A stretch of DNA of 64,000 nt. Source: Oryzias latipes. Its lineage: Eukaryota > Chordata > Actinopteri > Beloniformes > Adrianichthyidae. The notes below the pieces were generated by a model. That model was not told the DNA's origin, did not search any database, and was given only the letters and a program-made list of their open reading frames with translations. Of this stretch, positions 49,374 through 61,489 are shown in pieces. The stretch lies in NCBI RefSeq assembly GCF_002234675.1, contig NC_019859.2:759740-823739 (forward strand). The letters run 5' to 3'. The position numbers and the translations under genes are program-made. Position 1 is the first letter of the stretch. Each line of letters begins with the position of its first letter.

Positions 49374-52300
49374 TCAAATGATGCCCAGGTTTTCGTAGAT
49401 GACGTCATCCGGCGCTTCCTCGCCTCTGGTCAGACGAGTGGGGGGAGGGGCGGCACTGGGCCGGGCCTCGCTCTCGGGGGACGGTCCTCTTGGCGGCGCT
49501 GGTTTGCAGACTTTGGCATAGAGGTGGGCAAACGGGTCGGGTGTGCTTTCAGTCCCGTCACGGTCTGGCTCCGCCCCCGCCGTGGGCTCGGCGTAGACGG
49601 GTTCCTCTGGTTTCTCTTTGTTCGGGTCGCCGCTCTGCTGGTTCCGATGGGTGCTGACCCGGTCCAGTACCTCAGAGTAAACGGAATCGTGGTCGTCTGT
49701 CTGTGGGGGGGGACTTTCGGCGGCCCCCGGGGGTTTCAGAGGAAGGACGCTGGTGGGGTCGATGTACAGAGCTTTGGATGGGAGGAGCCTCATGATGGGC
49801 GGGGCACATTCAGCTGGATCAGCATAAATCCCATCTGACTCGTCGACTGGGACCTTCCTGGAGGGGGGGTTCTGTGTGGGCAGCAGTGGGAGGGGCATAA
49901 GCGTTATGGGAGCAGGAGCGGCGTCCGGCTGACCCCCCCGGTCTTCCTGAGCGTGGGGGCCGTCCTCCAAGGACGGGGACTTCCTGTCCTGGATCTTCAG
50001 CTTGGCTTCCAGAGCTGCAGCCATGTTGGGTGTTTTGGGGTGGGGGGAGCGGGGCTGCAGGGGGGCCTCCTGGGTCAGGGGGGCAGAGGGGGGGGCCCTC
50101 TGTTTGATGCTGCTCTGAATCAGAGAGAAGATCTTTTCAGCCTGAGAGCTTTCAAAGTTGAAGATTCCCGGACCAGAACCGCAGCGCCGACCCGCTTCGA
50201 TGGTCAGGACCGACTGGGGGGGGGGACATGACAGTGGTGAGGTCTGTCAAAAACAGAATCTGCATGGGGGGGTCAGTCAGGTACCTGATGGCTCCCATAT
50301 CTCCTCAGCTGCTCGTACGGCCATTCTCCAACCAGCTTCTTCTTCTGCGCTTCTCTGAGCAGCAGCGAGGCTCCGCCCACCTCCAGCCAATAGGAGCCCT
50401 CCAGGCCACAGCGAGTCGCAGCCTCCGTCTTCTGCACCGCCACCCAGAACTGCCGGGCTAGATGGGGGAGGAGAACACCAGCGTGACCCCAACATGTCTG
50501 CTGCCTTTGACCTCCAGGGTTCTTTTGTGACCTCAGCCATTTGATTGACAGCCATGACTCAGCAAACTCCAACAGCAGCAGAGGTGTTTGAATCAAACTT
50601 TATTGATCTCAGGTGGAAGACAAGACAACAGGTTCTACTCAGTTCCCCTGAGTTGTCCAGATAAAAACTCAGATCTTGATTCCCTCCTTGAACAGAGGAC
50701 GTTTTTAGATCCATGGTTAGTCCGTCACATATTTTCTGAAGTTCTCCATGGCTGTAAGCCCCGCCCCCTTTATGTCAGAAAGCGTGAATAAGGAACCAAA
50801 CCTGAGTGAGATGAAAACCCAGATAGAAGGTCCTACCTTCACCTGCAGAGGCGTAGATCTGGTTCTCCTCCAGGTGAGCGTGAACATTTCCTGAATTGTT
50901 TCCTGTCTGAGACGCATCAGAGCAGGAAGTGAGCGGGAGGAAGTGGAACCACAGAGTGGGAAGATTGATTTTTGACCTTGAAGCTGCTGAGACACAGCTT
51001 GTCCACCCAGTCCAAACAGTCGTCTTTGAGAGCAGCAAACACCAGCGTTCGGTCCTGGCTCTCCACGCAGAAAGCAGACATGTTCTCCTGCGAGCAGGGC
51101 GGAGCTTAGCACAGATCTTTGAGCAGGTCGCCAGCAGGGCGGACACTCACCATGGGACAGGCCTCTGCGTTTGGGGGGAGTCTGAGGACGCTGATCAGCT
51201 CCGACAGTCGCACCACCTTTACCTTCCTGTCCAGGTGAGGGTGGTGCCTCCTGATTCCACTACCAAGATCACCTGCTGCCCCGCCCCCTGGAGAGCAAGG
51301 AAACAGCAGGTCAAAGGTCAGTGAGCTAAGTGGCTGCAGATCTTCACACCTGAATCTCATGTGAGTGCGGGTAAACAGGTGAGGGGGGGGGTGTTCCCAC
51401 TTAGAAGCTCCGCCCATAGCCCCCGTCAAGCACAGCGTGCAACGTCCTCTGCTCTGTATGATTACTGAAGGGATGCATCCCTATGTTCATGCTGGAGTTC
51501 AAAGACGTTCTCTGCAGAACCATCAGAACGTCATCTGCTTTGTCACTGTTTGCAGACGCCACCACCATGTCTGTCTTGAAAGAAGCTGTAAGGAAACAGC
51601 TCCCACAGCAGCTCCCACAGCTCCCACAGCAGCTCCCACAGCTCCCACAGCAGCTCTCCCACAGCTCCCACAGCAGCTCCCACAGCTCCCACAGCAGCTC
51701 CCACAGCTCCCACAGCAGCTCCCACAGCTCCCACAGCAGCTCCCACAGCTCCCACAGCAGCTCTCCCACAGCTCCCACAGCAGCTCCCACAGCTCCCACA
51801 GCAGCTCCCACAGCAGCTCCCATAGCTCCCACAGCAGCTCCCACAGCAGCTCCCACAGCAGCTCCCACAGCTCCCACAGCAGCTCTCCCACAGCTCCCAC
51901 AGCAGCTCTCCCACAGCAGCTCTCCCACAGCAGCTCCCACAGCTCCCACAGCAGCTCCCACAGCAGCTCCCATAGCTCCCACAGCAGTTCCCACAGCAGC
52001 TCCCACAGCAGCTCCCACAGCTCCCACAGCAGCTCCCACAGCAGCTCCCATAGCTCCCACAGCAGCTCCCACAGCTCCCACAGCAGCTCCCACAGCAGCT
52101 CCCATAGCTCCCACAGCAGCTCCCACAGCTCCCACAGCAGCTCCCACAGCAGCTCCCACAGCAGCTCCCACAGCAGCTCCCACAGCAGCTCCCACAGCTC
52201 CCACAGCAGCTCCCACAGCAGCTCCCATAGCTCCCACAGCTCCCACAGCTCCCACAGCAGCTCCCACAGCAGCTCCCATAGCTCCCACAGCAGCTCCCAC

Positions 52301-55300
52301 AGCTCCCACAGCAGCTCCCACAGCAGCTCCCACAGCTCCCACAGCAGCTCTCCCACAGCTCCCACAGCAGCTCCCACAGCTCCCACAGCAGCTCCCATAG
52401 CAGCTCCCATAGCTCCCACAGCAGCTCCCACAGCAGCTCCCACAGCAGCTCCCACAGCTCCCACAGCAGCTCTCCCACAGCTCCCACAGCAGCTCTCCCA
52501 CAGCAACTCTCCCACAGCAGCTCCCACAGCTCCCACAGCAGCTCCCACAGCAGCTCCCATAGCTCCCACAGCAGTTCCCACAGCAGCTCCCACAGCAGCT
52601 CCCACAGCAGCTCCCACAGCTCCCACAGCAGCTCCCACAGCAGCTCCCATAGCTCCCACAGCAGCTCCCACAGCTCCCACAGCAGCTCTCCCACAGCTCC
52701 CACAGCAGCTCTCCCACAGCAACTCTCCCACAGCAGCTCCCACAGCTCCCACAGCAGCTCCCACAGCAGCTCCCACAGCTCCCACAGCAGCTCCCACAGC
52801 AGCTCCCACAGCAGCTCCCATAGCTCCCACAGCAGTTCCCACAGCAGCTCCCATAGCTCCCACAGCAGTTCCCACAGCAGCTCCCACAGCAGCTCCCACA
52901 GCTCCCACAGCAGCTCCCACAGCAGCTCCCATAGCTCCCACAGCAGCTCCCACAGCTCCCACAGCAGCTCCCACAGCAGCTCCCATAGCTCCCACAGCAG
53001 CTCCCACAGCTCCCACAGCAGCTCCCACAGCAGCTCCCACAGCAGCTCCCATAGCTCCCACAGCAGCTCCCACAGCTCCCACAGCAGCTCCCACAGCAGC
53101 TCCCACAGCAGCTCCCATAGCTCCCACAGCAGTTCCCACAGCAGCTCCCACAGCAGCTCCCATAGCTCCCACAGCAGTTCCCACAGCAGCTCCCACAGCA
53201 GCTCCCACAGCAGCTCCCACAGCAGCTCTCCCACAGCTCCCACAGCAGTTCCCACAGCTCCCACAGCAGCTCCCATAGCTCCCACAGCAGTTCCCACAGC
53301 AGCTCCCACAGCAGTTCCCACAGCAGCTCCCACAGCAGCTCTCCCACCTCTCCCACAGCTCCCACAGCAGCTCCCATAGCTCCCACAGCAGCTCCCACAT
53401 CATCTCCAACAGCAGCTCTCCCACAGCTCCCACAGCAGCTCTCCCACAGCTCACACAGCAGCTCCCACAGCAGCTCCCACAGCAGCTCCCACAGCAGTTC
53501 CCACAGCTCCCACAGCAGCTCCCATAGCTCCCACAGCAGCTCCCACAGCAGCTCCCACAGCTCCCACAGCAGTTCCCACAGCTCCCACAGCAGCTCCCAT
53601 AGCTCCCACAGCAGCTCCCACAGCAGTTCCCACAGCTCCTACAGCAGCTCCCACAGCAGTTCCCACAGCTCCCACAGCAGCTCCCACAGCTCCCACAGCA
53701 GCTCCCATAGCTCCCACAGCAGTTCCCACAGCAGCTCCCACAGCAGCTCCCACAGCAGCTCTCCCACAGCTCCCACAGCAGTTCCCACAGCTCCCACAGC
53801 AGCTCCCATAGCTCCCACAGCAGTTCCCACAGCAGCTCCCACAGCAGTTCCCACAGCAGCTCCCACAGCAGTTCCCACAGCAGCTCCCACAGCAGCTCTC
53901 CCACCTCTCCCACAGCTCCCACAGCAGCTCCCATAGCTCCCACAGCAGCTCCCACATCATCTCCAACAGCAGCTCTCCCACAGCTCACACAGCAGCTCCC
54001 ACAGCAGCTCCCACAGCAGCTCCCACAGCAGCTCTCCCACAGCTCCCACAGCAGTTCCCACAGCTCCCACAGCAGCTCCCATAGCTCCCACAGCAGCTCC
54101 CACAGCAGTTCCCACAGCTCCTACAGCAGCTCCCACAGCAGTTCCCACAGCTCCCACAGCAGCTCCCACAGCTCCCACAGCAGCTCCCATAGCTCCCACA
54201 GCAGTTCCCACAGCAGCTCCCACAGCAGTTCCCACAGCAGCTCCCACAGCAGCTCTCCCACCTCTCCCACAGCTCCCACAGCAGCTCCCATAGCTCCCAC
54301 AGCAGCTCCCACATCATCTCCCACAGCAGCTCTCCCACAGCTCCCACAGCAGCTCTCCCACAGCTCCTACAGCAGCTCCCACAGCAGCTCCCACAGCAGC
54401 TCTCCCACAGCTCCCACAGCAGCTCCCACAGCAGCTCCCACAGCAGCTCCCACAGCAGCTCTCCCACAGCTCCCACAGCAGTTCCCACAGCTCCCACAGC
54501 AGCTCCCATAGCTCCCACAGCAGCTCCCACAGCAGTTCCCACAGCTCCTACAGCAGCTCCCACAGCAGTTCCCACAGCAGCTCCCTGCTCTTCCTGGAGG
54601 ATGTCTCCTCTGGTTCAGGCTTCCTCTCATTGATCTTGAACAGAATGTTGTTCCTCAGTTTGTCCACCAGAGGTCAGTGTTTAGCCTCTTTCAGCAGCTG
54701 CTCTCCAAGGGCCTCATTTATAAACGTTGCGTACGCACAAAAGAAGGCGTACGCCACTCTCTACGCAATAGTTGAGATTTATAAAAAGCAAACTTGAGGG
54801 GAAAATGTGCGGTCCTTCAAGCTCTGACCCAGGCGTACGCACAAAAACGGGTGAAATGAGAAACGGCGACACCGTCGGCAGATGGAAGAAACACGTGAAA
54901 GTGAAAATGACAATACTGCCTCTCAGAAATAACATGAAGACTTCACAAAACAAGTCTGACAATTAACAGCTACACCAACACCCGTTTGATCGATCAGCAG
55001 TGAAACAAACAAAAAAATCAAACGAAAATTACAACAGAAATTCAAATGAACACTTATTTGCAAAAAGAAAAGTGAAATATGTTCTGCAATATTGGCATGT
55101 TGTGCAATTCATCCTCATGAATAATATAGTTAACAGAACGAAAAAATGTACAAAACTGATATTCTCGTCAGTGTGTCCGTCTGGCGGAGCAGATATAGGT
55201 GCAATCAGACAGATGGATAGATAGAGAGAGATGTATTAATTGTCCACTGGGGAAAGTTGTTTTCATAGTAAAACATTTCTTCATAAGCTACAGAATTATG

Positions 55301-58300
55301 GTATTCATGCATATGCCTTTAGTTTGTTTTATTTTTGATAAAACAATGTATGGCGTATGTCTCAACCATTCAGAAAGCAACAAGAAATTACATTTGCTGA
55401 TCAATTTCCCATTTTCACGTGGATTATTACCGACATCTGTAGCTTGTCAGATGTAATTAAATGGATGGAAATAAAATGCCCCATCACAATGCGTAATGAC
55501 GCACAATGGCTGATCTGGCGCTCTTAGAAGATGTGGCAAATGGAAGAATTCGGAGTGAACGCATCTTTAGACAGCAAGAAGACTTGCTGGCAAACGAGGA
55601 CGAGTGGCTTATGAGCCGGTTCCCACTTCCTCCAGCCGTCCTGTTGGACCTCTGTGGGCTTTTGGGGGGTGTCACCCGGTGCATCTGGCGCGTCGGTGTC
55701 CCCCTCCGCCTCAGTCACCACTCGTCTTAAAAGGGATTCCCCAATTATTGCCGCCAGTCTCTCATCAGGAGGGGTCAGCTCCGGTGTCCCCCCCCCACAC
55801 ACACACCCGTGGCAGACACGGGTGTGTGTGTGTGTGTGTGGGGGGGGGGGTTCAGCGCTAGACGTTTTCTTTGCCTTGACTTTTCTTTTTTATTTCCTTC
55901 TTTCTTTTTTATTTCCTTCTTTTTTATTTCGGCCACGGTCCGAGGTTGTGAGGCTGCAGCATTTACAGCGTCTGCCGCCGTCTGCCACTCACGTGCCTTT
56001 TTGGCATACACTGTGCCCTCCAAACAACATTATTCTCCTCTTTTCCACCTCGCCAACGATAACTTCTACTTCACATTTCTTTTTCTCCTGGAGAAACTTG
56101 GATCTGTATCAGAGAGAAGAACCGGAACCGGAGCAGAGAACCTTCAGCTTTCTGTCAGACTGAAGCTCCAGGAAGTCTCGAAGACCTCGGAGTGTTTTGG
56201 TTGGTTTGGATGCAGAGCTACAGTCTGATGGTTGGAGCAGCAGCACCAACCAGCAGGGGGCAGCAGTGGGTGCAGCATCCTTCTGCTCTGCGAGGGGGGG
56301 CTCCTCTCAGCTCAACAGTTTCTCATTGATTCTTTTGCTCTTATGAATAATTTTACCCCCCCCCCCCACAAAAAAAAGGAAAGCTTCATGTCACTTCCTG
56401 CATGTTCCAGTGAAGCGAGCGCGCTCATGGTGCACGTGAGTGGGAATGGGGGAGGTGCCAGTGCTTACATAACCCAGTGTTTCTGCTCAGGAGTTGGTCC
56501 TAATACCCCCCCCCCCCCCAAAACACACTGTAGACACCTGTGCTGCTCTTCCATGATTCTCCATGACACAACATGATTCTCCAATCACCCCCCCGCCCGT
56601 CTGTGATGCTCAGCAGAAAAACATGGAGACCTAAAAGCTGCTTTAAATTAGTGATTCTCTCGTGAACATCATTCGTCCATCCGGGTTTGGAAAAACATCC
56701 TCAAAGGTTTGTTGGTTCCTCTCAACACATGAAACCCTCTGACCCTCAAGAGTTTCCATTCCAGCGATGAAGGAACCAAAGGACACTCCTGTGAGTGTCA
56801 ATCTGAACGGGAAATTTAAAACATGTGTTGGGAAAAAAAACCTTCAAATAGATGTGAAGAACCGGGAGGCTTAACAGGCTCCACCCACTTTTAATTGAAG
56901 CTTCTCATTGGTCAGTTTGTAATATCCTAAAAAAAAGGTTATCTAGAAGATGTTTAAAAAAGAATCAGATCAAGAATGTTTATTCTGACCAATAGAAGGA
57001 CTGTTTATTTCTATGGGATTTTACTTCCTGTTTGGAACGTCAGGGGGGCGGGGTCCCTCAGTCCAGGTCCTAGATTCAGTCAAAGGGTTGGACTCACATG
57101 ATGCTGAGGTGGAGGTGAAACCATCCACCTCTCTGAAAGTCTTATTCATGAGGGAAAGCAGGAACGATGCTTCAGAAAAATACTTCACTCTGCTCGTTTC
57201 AGTCCTTCAGTGCTTTAGCACTTCAGTGATTCAATGATTCAATGATTCAATGATTCAATGATTCAGTTATTCAGTGATTCAACGATTCAGTGATTCAGTG
57301 ATTCAGTGATTCAATGATTCAATGATTCAGTGATTCAGTGATTCAACGATTCAGTGATTCAGTGATTCAGTGATTCAATGATTCAATGATTCAGTGATTC
57401 AGTGATTCAACGATTCAGTGATTCAGTGATTCAGTGATTCAATGATTCAATGATTCAGTGATTCAGTGATTCAATGATTCAATGATTCAGTGATTCAGTG
57501 ATTCAACGATTCAGTGATTCAGTGATTCAGTGATTCAATGATTCAATGATTCAGTGATTCAGTGATTCAACGATTCAGTGATTCAGTGATTCAGTGATTC
57601 AGTGATTCAACGATTCAGTGATTCAATGATTCAATGATTCAATGATTCAGTGATTCAGTGATTCAGTGATTCAATGATTCAGTGATTCAGTGATTCAGTG
57701 ATTCAGTGATTCAGTGATTCAATGATTCAGTGATTCAGTGATTCAGCGATTCAACGATTCAGCGATTCAATGATTCAGTGCTTTAGCACTTCAGCGATTC
57801 AGTTATTCAGTGATTCAACGATTCAGTGATTCAACGATTCAGTGATTCAGTGATTCAGTGATTCAATGATTCAATGATTCAGTGATTCAGTGATTCAGTG
57901 ATTCAATGATTCAATGATTCAGTGATTCAGTGATTCAGTGATTCAACGATTCAGCGATTCAATGATTCAGTGATTCAGTGATTCAGCGATTCAACGATTC
58001 AGCGATTCAATGATTCAGTGCTTTAGCACTTCAGCGATTCAGTTATTCAGTGATTCAACGATTCAGTGATTCAACGATTCACCGATTCAGTGATTCAGTG
58101 ATTCAGTGATTCAGTGATTCAGTGATTCAATGATTCAGTGATTCAGTGATTCAGCGATTCAACGATTCAGCGATTCAATGATTCAGTGCTTTAGCACTTC
58201 AGCGATTCAGTGATTCAGTGATTCAGTGATTCAGTGATTCAACGATTCAGTGATTCAGTGATTCAGTGATTCAATGATTCAATGATTCAGTGATTCAGTG

Positions 58301-61300
58301 ATTCAGTGATTCAATGATTCAATGATTCAGTGATTCAGTGATTCAGTGATTCAGTGATTCAATGATTCAGTGATTCAGTGATTCAGTGATTCAGTGATTC
58401 AGTGATTCAGTGATTCAGCGATTCAACGATTCAGCGATTCAATGATTCAGTGATTCAGTGATTCAGTGATTCAGTGATTCAACGATTCAGTGATTCAGTG
58501 ATTCAGTGATTCAATTATTCAGTGATTCAGTGATTCAGTGATTCAGTGATTCAATGATTCAGTGATTCAGTGATTCAGTGATTCAGTGATTCAGTGATTC
58601 AATGATTCAGTGATTCAGTGATTCAGTGCTTTAGCACTTCAGCGATTCAGTGATTCAGTGATTCAGTGATTCAGTGATTCAATGATTCAGTGATTCAGTG
58701 ATTCAGTGATTCAATGATTCAGTGATTCAGTGATTCAGCGATTCAACGATTCAGCGATTCAATGATTCAGTGCTTTAGCACTTCAGCGATTCAGTTATTC
58801 AATGATTCAATGATTCAGTGATTCAGTGATTCAGTGATTCAGTGATTCAATGATTCAGTGATTCAGTGATTCAGTGATTCAATGATTCAGTGATTCAGTG
58901 ATTCAGCGATTCAACGATTCAGCGATTCAATGATTCAGTGCTTTAGCTCTCCTCCTTAACAAGCAGCTTCCTTTCTGTCGCTCCTCTATCAGGAACCTTC
59001 CAGTTGTCTGTCCGTCCACAGAACCGTCTTTGGTTTCGCCCGCTCACCTGCCATATCCTGGATCTCCAGTCGGCCCACTCCACTGCTGCTGGGGGGGAAC
59101 AGGGACAACAACACCGGCTTCCATTTCTGAGAGGAGAGAGAGGAGAAGATCAGAGCTGGTTGGTGACGTTCCTCAACATAAAACCCTCAAGAAAAATTTT
59201 GCAGTTTTAAAAATAACAATTTAAAAACAAACAAACTGCATTTTACATTGGTTTGCAATTCACAATGCAAAACTAAATAAAGCCACGAGCGGCGTTGGAT
59301 GGCCCAAAGGCGCTACTTGCCCTCCCCGCCAGCCTCTACGCACCACCCAAACCTATTGGCTGAGATGTCACTACACACATCTAACTCACTCATCTCTTTC
59401 TGTAAGACTAATAAGCTGCATGTGGCTAAATTTACCAGCATAGCGATCAGCTTTATCAACTCACTCAGGAAAACACGGTGCTGAAGAGTCTCACATTGGT
59501 AAGAGCTACATGTGATAAGTTGAGAGAAAAATTTTCAAAATGGCGGCTTTTCTGTTGATTTTATCTCCATAGCAACTATTTCATGTTTTGGTCACCTGGG
59601 GATAACAAATAGAACGACATCAGTTTCAGGCGAATCGGAAAAAGTAAATTTTTTGATTTCCTTAGCAATGGAAGTTTTTTGCTAACCACGCCCACATTCC
59701 TTATTTGTCCATATCCAGTATACTTAAACATATTCAGCCATGGATGCATGCATTCAGTTTTCACAATATTCCATTGAAAAATAAATGAGTTATAAGATCG
59801 CGCCACATTTGTGAACTCGCCTTCCAGCCAATTCAAAATCTAGAACTTTGGATTGCAAAATTTTTTCCACTGTACCCTGCCATTGATGCCCGAAAAGTCA
59901 CGACAAGAACAATTAAAATCCCAATGAGGAGTTTTCGTTTGTATCTGGTACTAATGGCTCTTTTTGCAGAAGGTTTTTGGTTAGCCCCGCCCACAATCTT
60001 TACTTCGTATGTTACATTGTTTTGACCCGTGTGGGTCAGGGAACCGCATGTTTACTCTTTACAACGTTTTTTTTAAACTCCATTCGTGTTTTTCGGCCCA
60101 TTGATTTCTTTTACGTTATCCCTCGCTGTGATGTCATCGTCACAGATGGGGCGTCGTTCCCTTTGCCGTTAATTCATTTTTGCCGGGTCCTCGGTGTGAG
60201 AAAATTTGGGGGACTTTTCGTGCATGGCGGGGGTCAAATCTTCGCTCAAAGACGCAGAAATTTTTCCAACTGTGAAAACAATCTGGTCCCTGCAGTCAGT
60301 GATGCTAAAAATGACATTTCAATAAATCAACCTTTGAAATTCATTGTAAAGTAACTTAAATCTATTGCATTGTAATCTGCTGTTTGAACCCCCCCTCCCA
60401 TGTCATGCATTTACATTTACAGCACGCCACGCTTTATTCCACCCAAAGCTCAAACTGAAATGCCGTCTGTCACACTCGCATCAGGGCGGGGCCATCACCT
60501 GTCTATAGTTAGTAAATCCCGCCTCCACTTCCTTTGGCTGACCAATTAAAATACCAAAAACAATCAACAAACCAATGGCGGTTAGACTGCGGTCTCCTGT
60601 AATGAATTTGCTTCTGTGTTTGTGACCACGGCTGAACTTCTTCCTGTTTTCCTATGAAGGGTTAAACTTTGAGAGAAACATGTGAAAATGTTCATGTCTG
60701 TGTGAGAAAAGCGTAGAAAGTGTGAAGTGAGGACTTTACCCGCCTAAAACATCTGGAAGAATTCTAAAAAATAAAGATGACGTCAATAACTGAACCCATG
60801 ATGGATGAAGGATGGATGCGTGTCACTCCTCCTGTTTTCATTCCAGGCCAGAAGGCGGGCTTTGTGTCCACAGGGGGCGTGGCCTCTCCCTCATGAGTGT
60901 GAATGCAGCCCATGCCAAAGAGTCACACATTAACCCCTCCCCCCCCAACACACACCTGAAACTGCTCTCCACAACCGTCCCACTCAGGTAAATATTAGTC
61001 ATGTCCTCTGTGCATCAGGATAGGCCACACCCACTTCTTCAAAACAAAAGAGCCTCGTGTCATTGTTGGTGAATCTTTGAAAGACCAAAAGTTAGCTGCA
61101 GTTCTGTGATTTGGATCAGCTCCAGCCTGACGCTTCGTCTGAGCGCGTGCAGGAATGCGTGCTGCGGTAACGCCGCTGTGTTTCAACTTGTTCCTCCAGA
61201 ACTCTGGAGCCTCCTGAGCGGCAAACAGAAGTCCTCACCTGCAGAGCAAACGCCGACTTCCTCACCTGAGAAGTCAGACTTTGGTGTTCAGAGGCTTCAT

Positions 61301-61489
61301 GAAGCTTCAAACATCAGTTTAAGACAAACTCAGGACTTCCCTCCATGACAGCAGGCGTCTCCTGCTGCCAACACGCACACACACAAGAACACAATCACAC
61401 ACACACACAGGAGCACACACAGGTGGACTTACTTTTCCTGCTTTGTGCGGCCGCAGGTAAACCTTCCCCGTTTTGCTCCCAGAGTCCAT
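49374..61489 (-). CDS. dok3: Docking protein DOK3 (PH-PTB adaptor)
   Basis: Coding exons in transcript order are 61489-61433, 59126-59048, 51287-51151, 51087-50977, 50906-50837, 50457-50285 and 50213-49374. All are in phase and give 488 residues. A PH domain (about 7-128: [47 protein letters not shown]) precedes an IRS-type PTB domain (about 152-250: [31 protein letters not shown]). The tail has possible phosphotyrosines at 339, 359, 388, 416, 441 and 482. LYAKVCK and the terminal YENL (a Grb2-type YxN site) resemble mammalian DOK3 more than DOK1 or DOK2. DOK3 is a leukocyte adaptor that dampens B-cell and macrophage receptor signalling through SHIP1 and Grb2. The exon 4 donor (AAG/GTCAAA) is weak. 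Introns 1 and 2 carry the bulk of the gene, and two large minisatellites lie in intron 2. Confidence 0.9.
51597..54584. repeat. 3.0-kb minisatellite of CCCACAGCAGCT units in dok3 intron 2
   Basis: Units are CCCACAGCAGCT and the shorter CCCACAGCT, with CCCATAGCT, CAGTT and CTCTCCCAC variants. A distinctive block (CCCACCTCTCCCACAGC ... CACATCATCTCC) recurs near 53345, 53900 and 54257, marking duplicated segments of about 555 and 357 bp. The dok3 sense strand is the G-rich one (TGGGAGCTGCTG). Because 12- and 9-bp units keep frame, several ORFs of more than 500 codons appear on both strands; they are artefacts. Confidence 0.97.
54585..54712. other. Short unique stretch in dok3 intron 2
   Basis: A short minus-strand frame ([19 protein letters not shown]) has a charged, protein-like look but no splice context or recognised family. 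It is left uncalled. Confidence 0.3.
55506..55690 (+). pseudogene. HARBI1-like transposase, N-terminal fragment (second lineage)
   Basis: The frame reads [15 protein letters not shown], then [20 protein letters not shown] and [17 protein letters not shown], typical of the Harbinger transposase N-terminus. The similarity stops at about 55670, where sequence from the convergent gene begins. No catalytic core is present. Confidence 0.8.
55674..56030 (-). pseudogene. Harbinger Myb/SANT-like protein, fragment with GT-repeat expansion
   Basis: On the minus strand, [18 protein letters not shown] and RTVAEIKKK represent the Myb/SANT part. [19 protein letters not shown] and [13 protein letters not shown] represent the C-terminal region of the same protein family. 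Between them a GT/CA tract (55795-55850) and a lysine-rich low-complexity stretch interrupt the frame. Inactive. Confidence 0.7.
56036..57204. other. dok3 intron 2, unique sequence with C-runs
   Basis: No exon-like frame is seen. There are several C-runs of 8-13 bases (56356, 56504, 56586). Confidence 0.4.
57205..58948. repeat. 1.75-kb octamer array (GATTCARY) with hairpin markers in dok3 intron 2
   Basis: The unit is the 8-mer GATTCA plus GT, AT, AC or GC, with very few exceptions (TTATTCA). At 57210, 57778, 58018 and at four later points the array is interrupted by CAGTGCTTTAGCACTTCAG, whose core GTGC-TTTA-GCAC is a perfect small hairpin. The same motif stands at the left edge of the array, so it is probably part of the founding unit and marks larger duplicated segments. 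Confidence 0.96.
59127..59274. other. Start of dok3 intron 1 region
   Basis: Unique sequence upstream of dok3 exon 2, with a good polypyrimidine tract and acceptor on the minus strand (CTCTCTCCTCTCAG). Confidence 0.5.
59275..60360. repeat. Probable interspersed repeat in dok3 intron 1
   Basis: GAGCGGCGTTGGATGGCC ... CTACGCACCACCCAAACC and the later AGTCACGACAAGAACAA look like a moderately repeated teleost sequence. No ends or coding frame were identified, so the family and borders are uncertain. Confidence 0.35.
60361..61432. other. dok3 intron 1, mixed sequence
   Basis: The first 180 bp (to about 60540) are the second copy of the dispersed repeat seen at 15255-15440. The remainder shows no exon-like frame; a CA tract lies at 61372-61412. 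Confidence 0.45.

Larger units (their letters stand above)
54713..56035. mobile_element. Internally deleted Harbinger element, copy D
   Basis: The left end reads GGGCCTCATTTATAAACG, then GCGTACGCAC. A HARBI1-like start on the plus strand (55506) meets, at about 55670, the C-terminal part of a Myb-like protein on the minus strand. No matching right end (TTTATAAATGAGGCCC) was found downstream, so the right end is lost. It is a different lineage from copies A-C. It lies in dok3 intron 2. Confidence 0.7.

Noticed and set aside
51403-51596. Possible extra exon beside the dok3 array (frame reading [19 protein letters not shown])
   Set aside because: It is on the strand opposite to dok3, has no convincing splice sites and no recognised family; noted only as unexplained.
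51401-53988. Very long Gly/Ala/Val/Cys/Trp or Ser/His/Pro frames on both strands
   Set aside because: The 9- and 12-bp units of the dok3 intron array lack stops; composition and simultaneous opening of several frames show it is not coding.
55654-56163. 169-codon plus-strand frame over Harbinger copy D
   Set aside because: It is antisense to the Myb-like relic and runs through a GT microsatellite.
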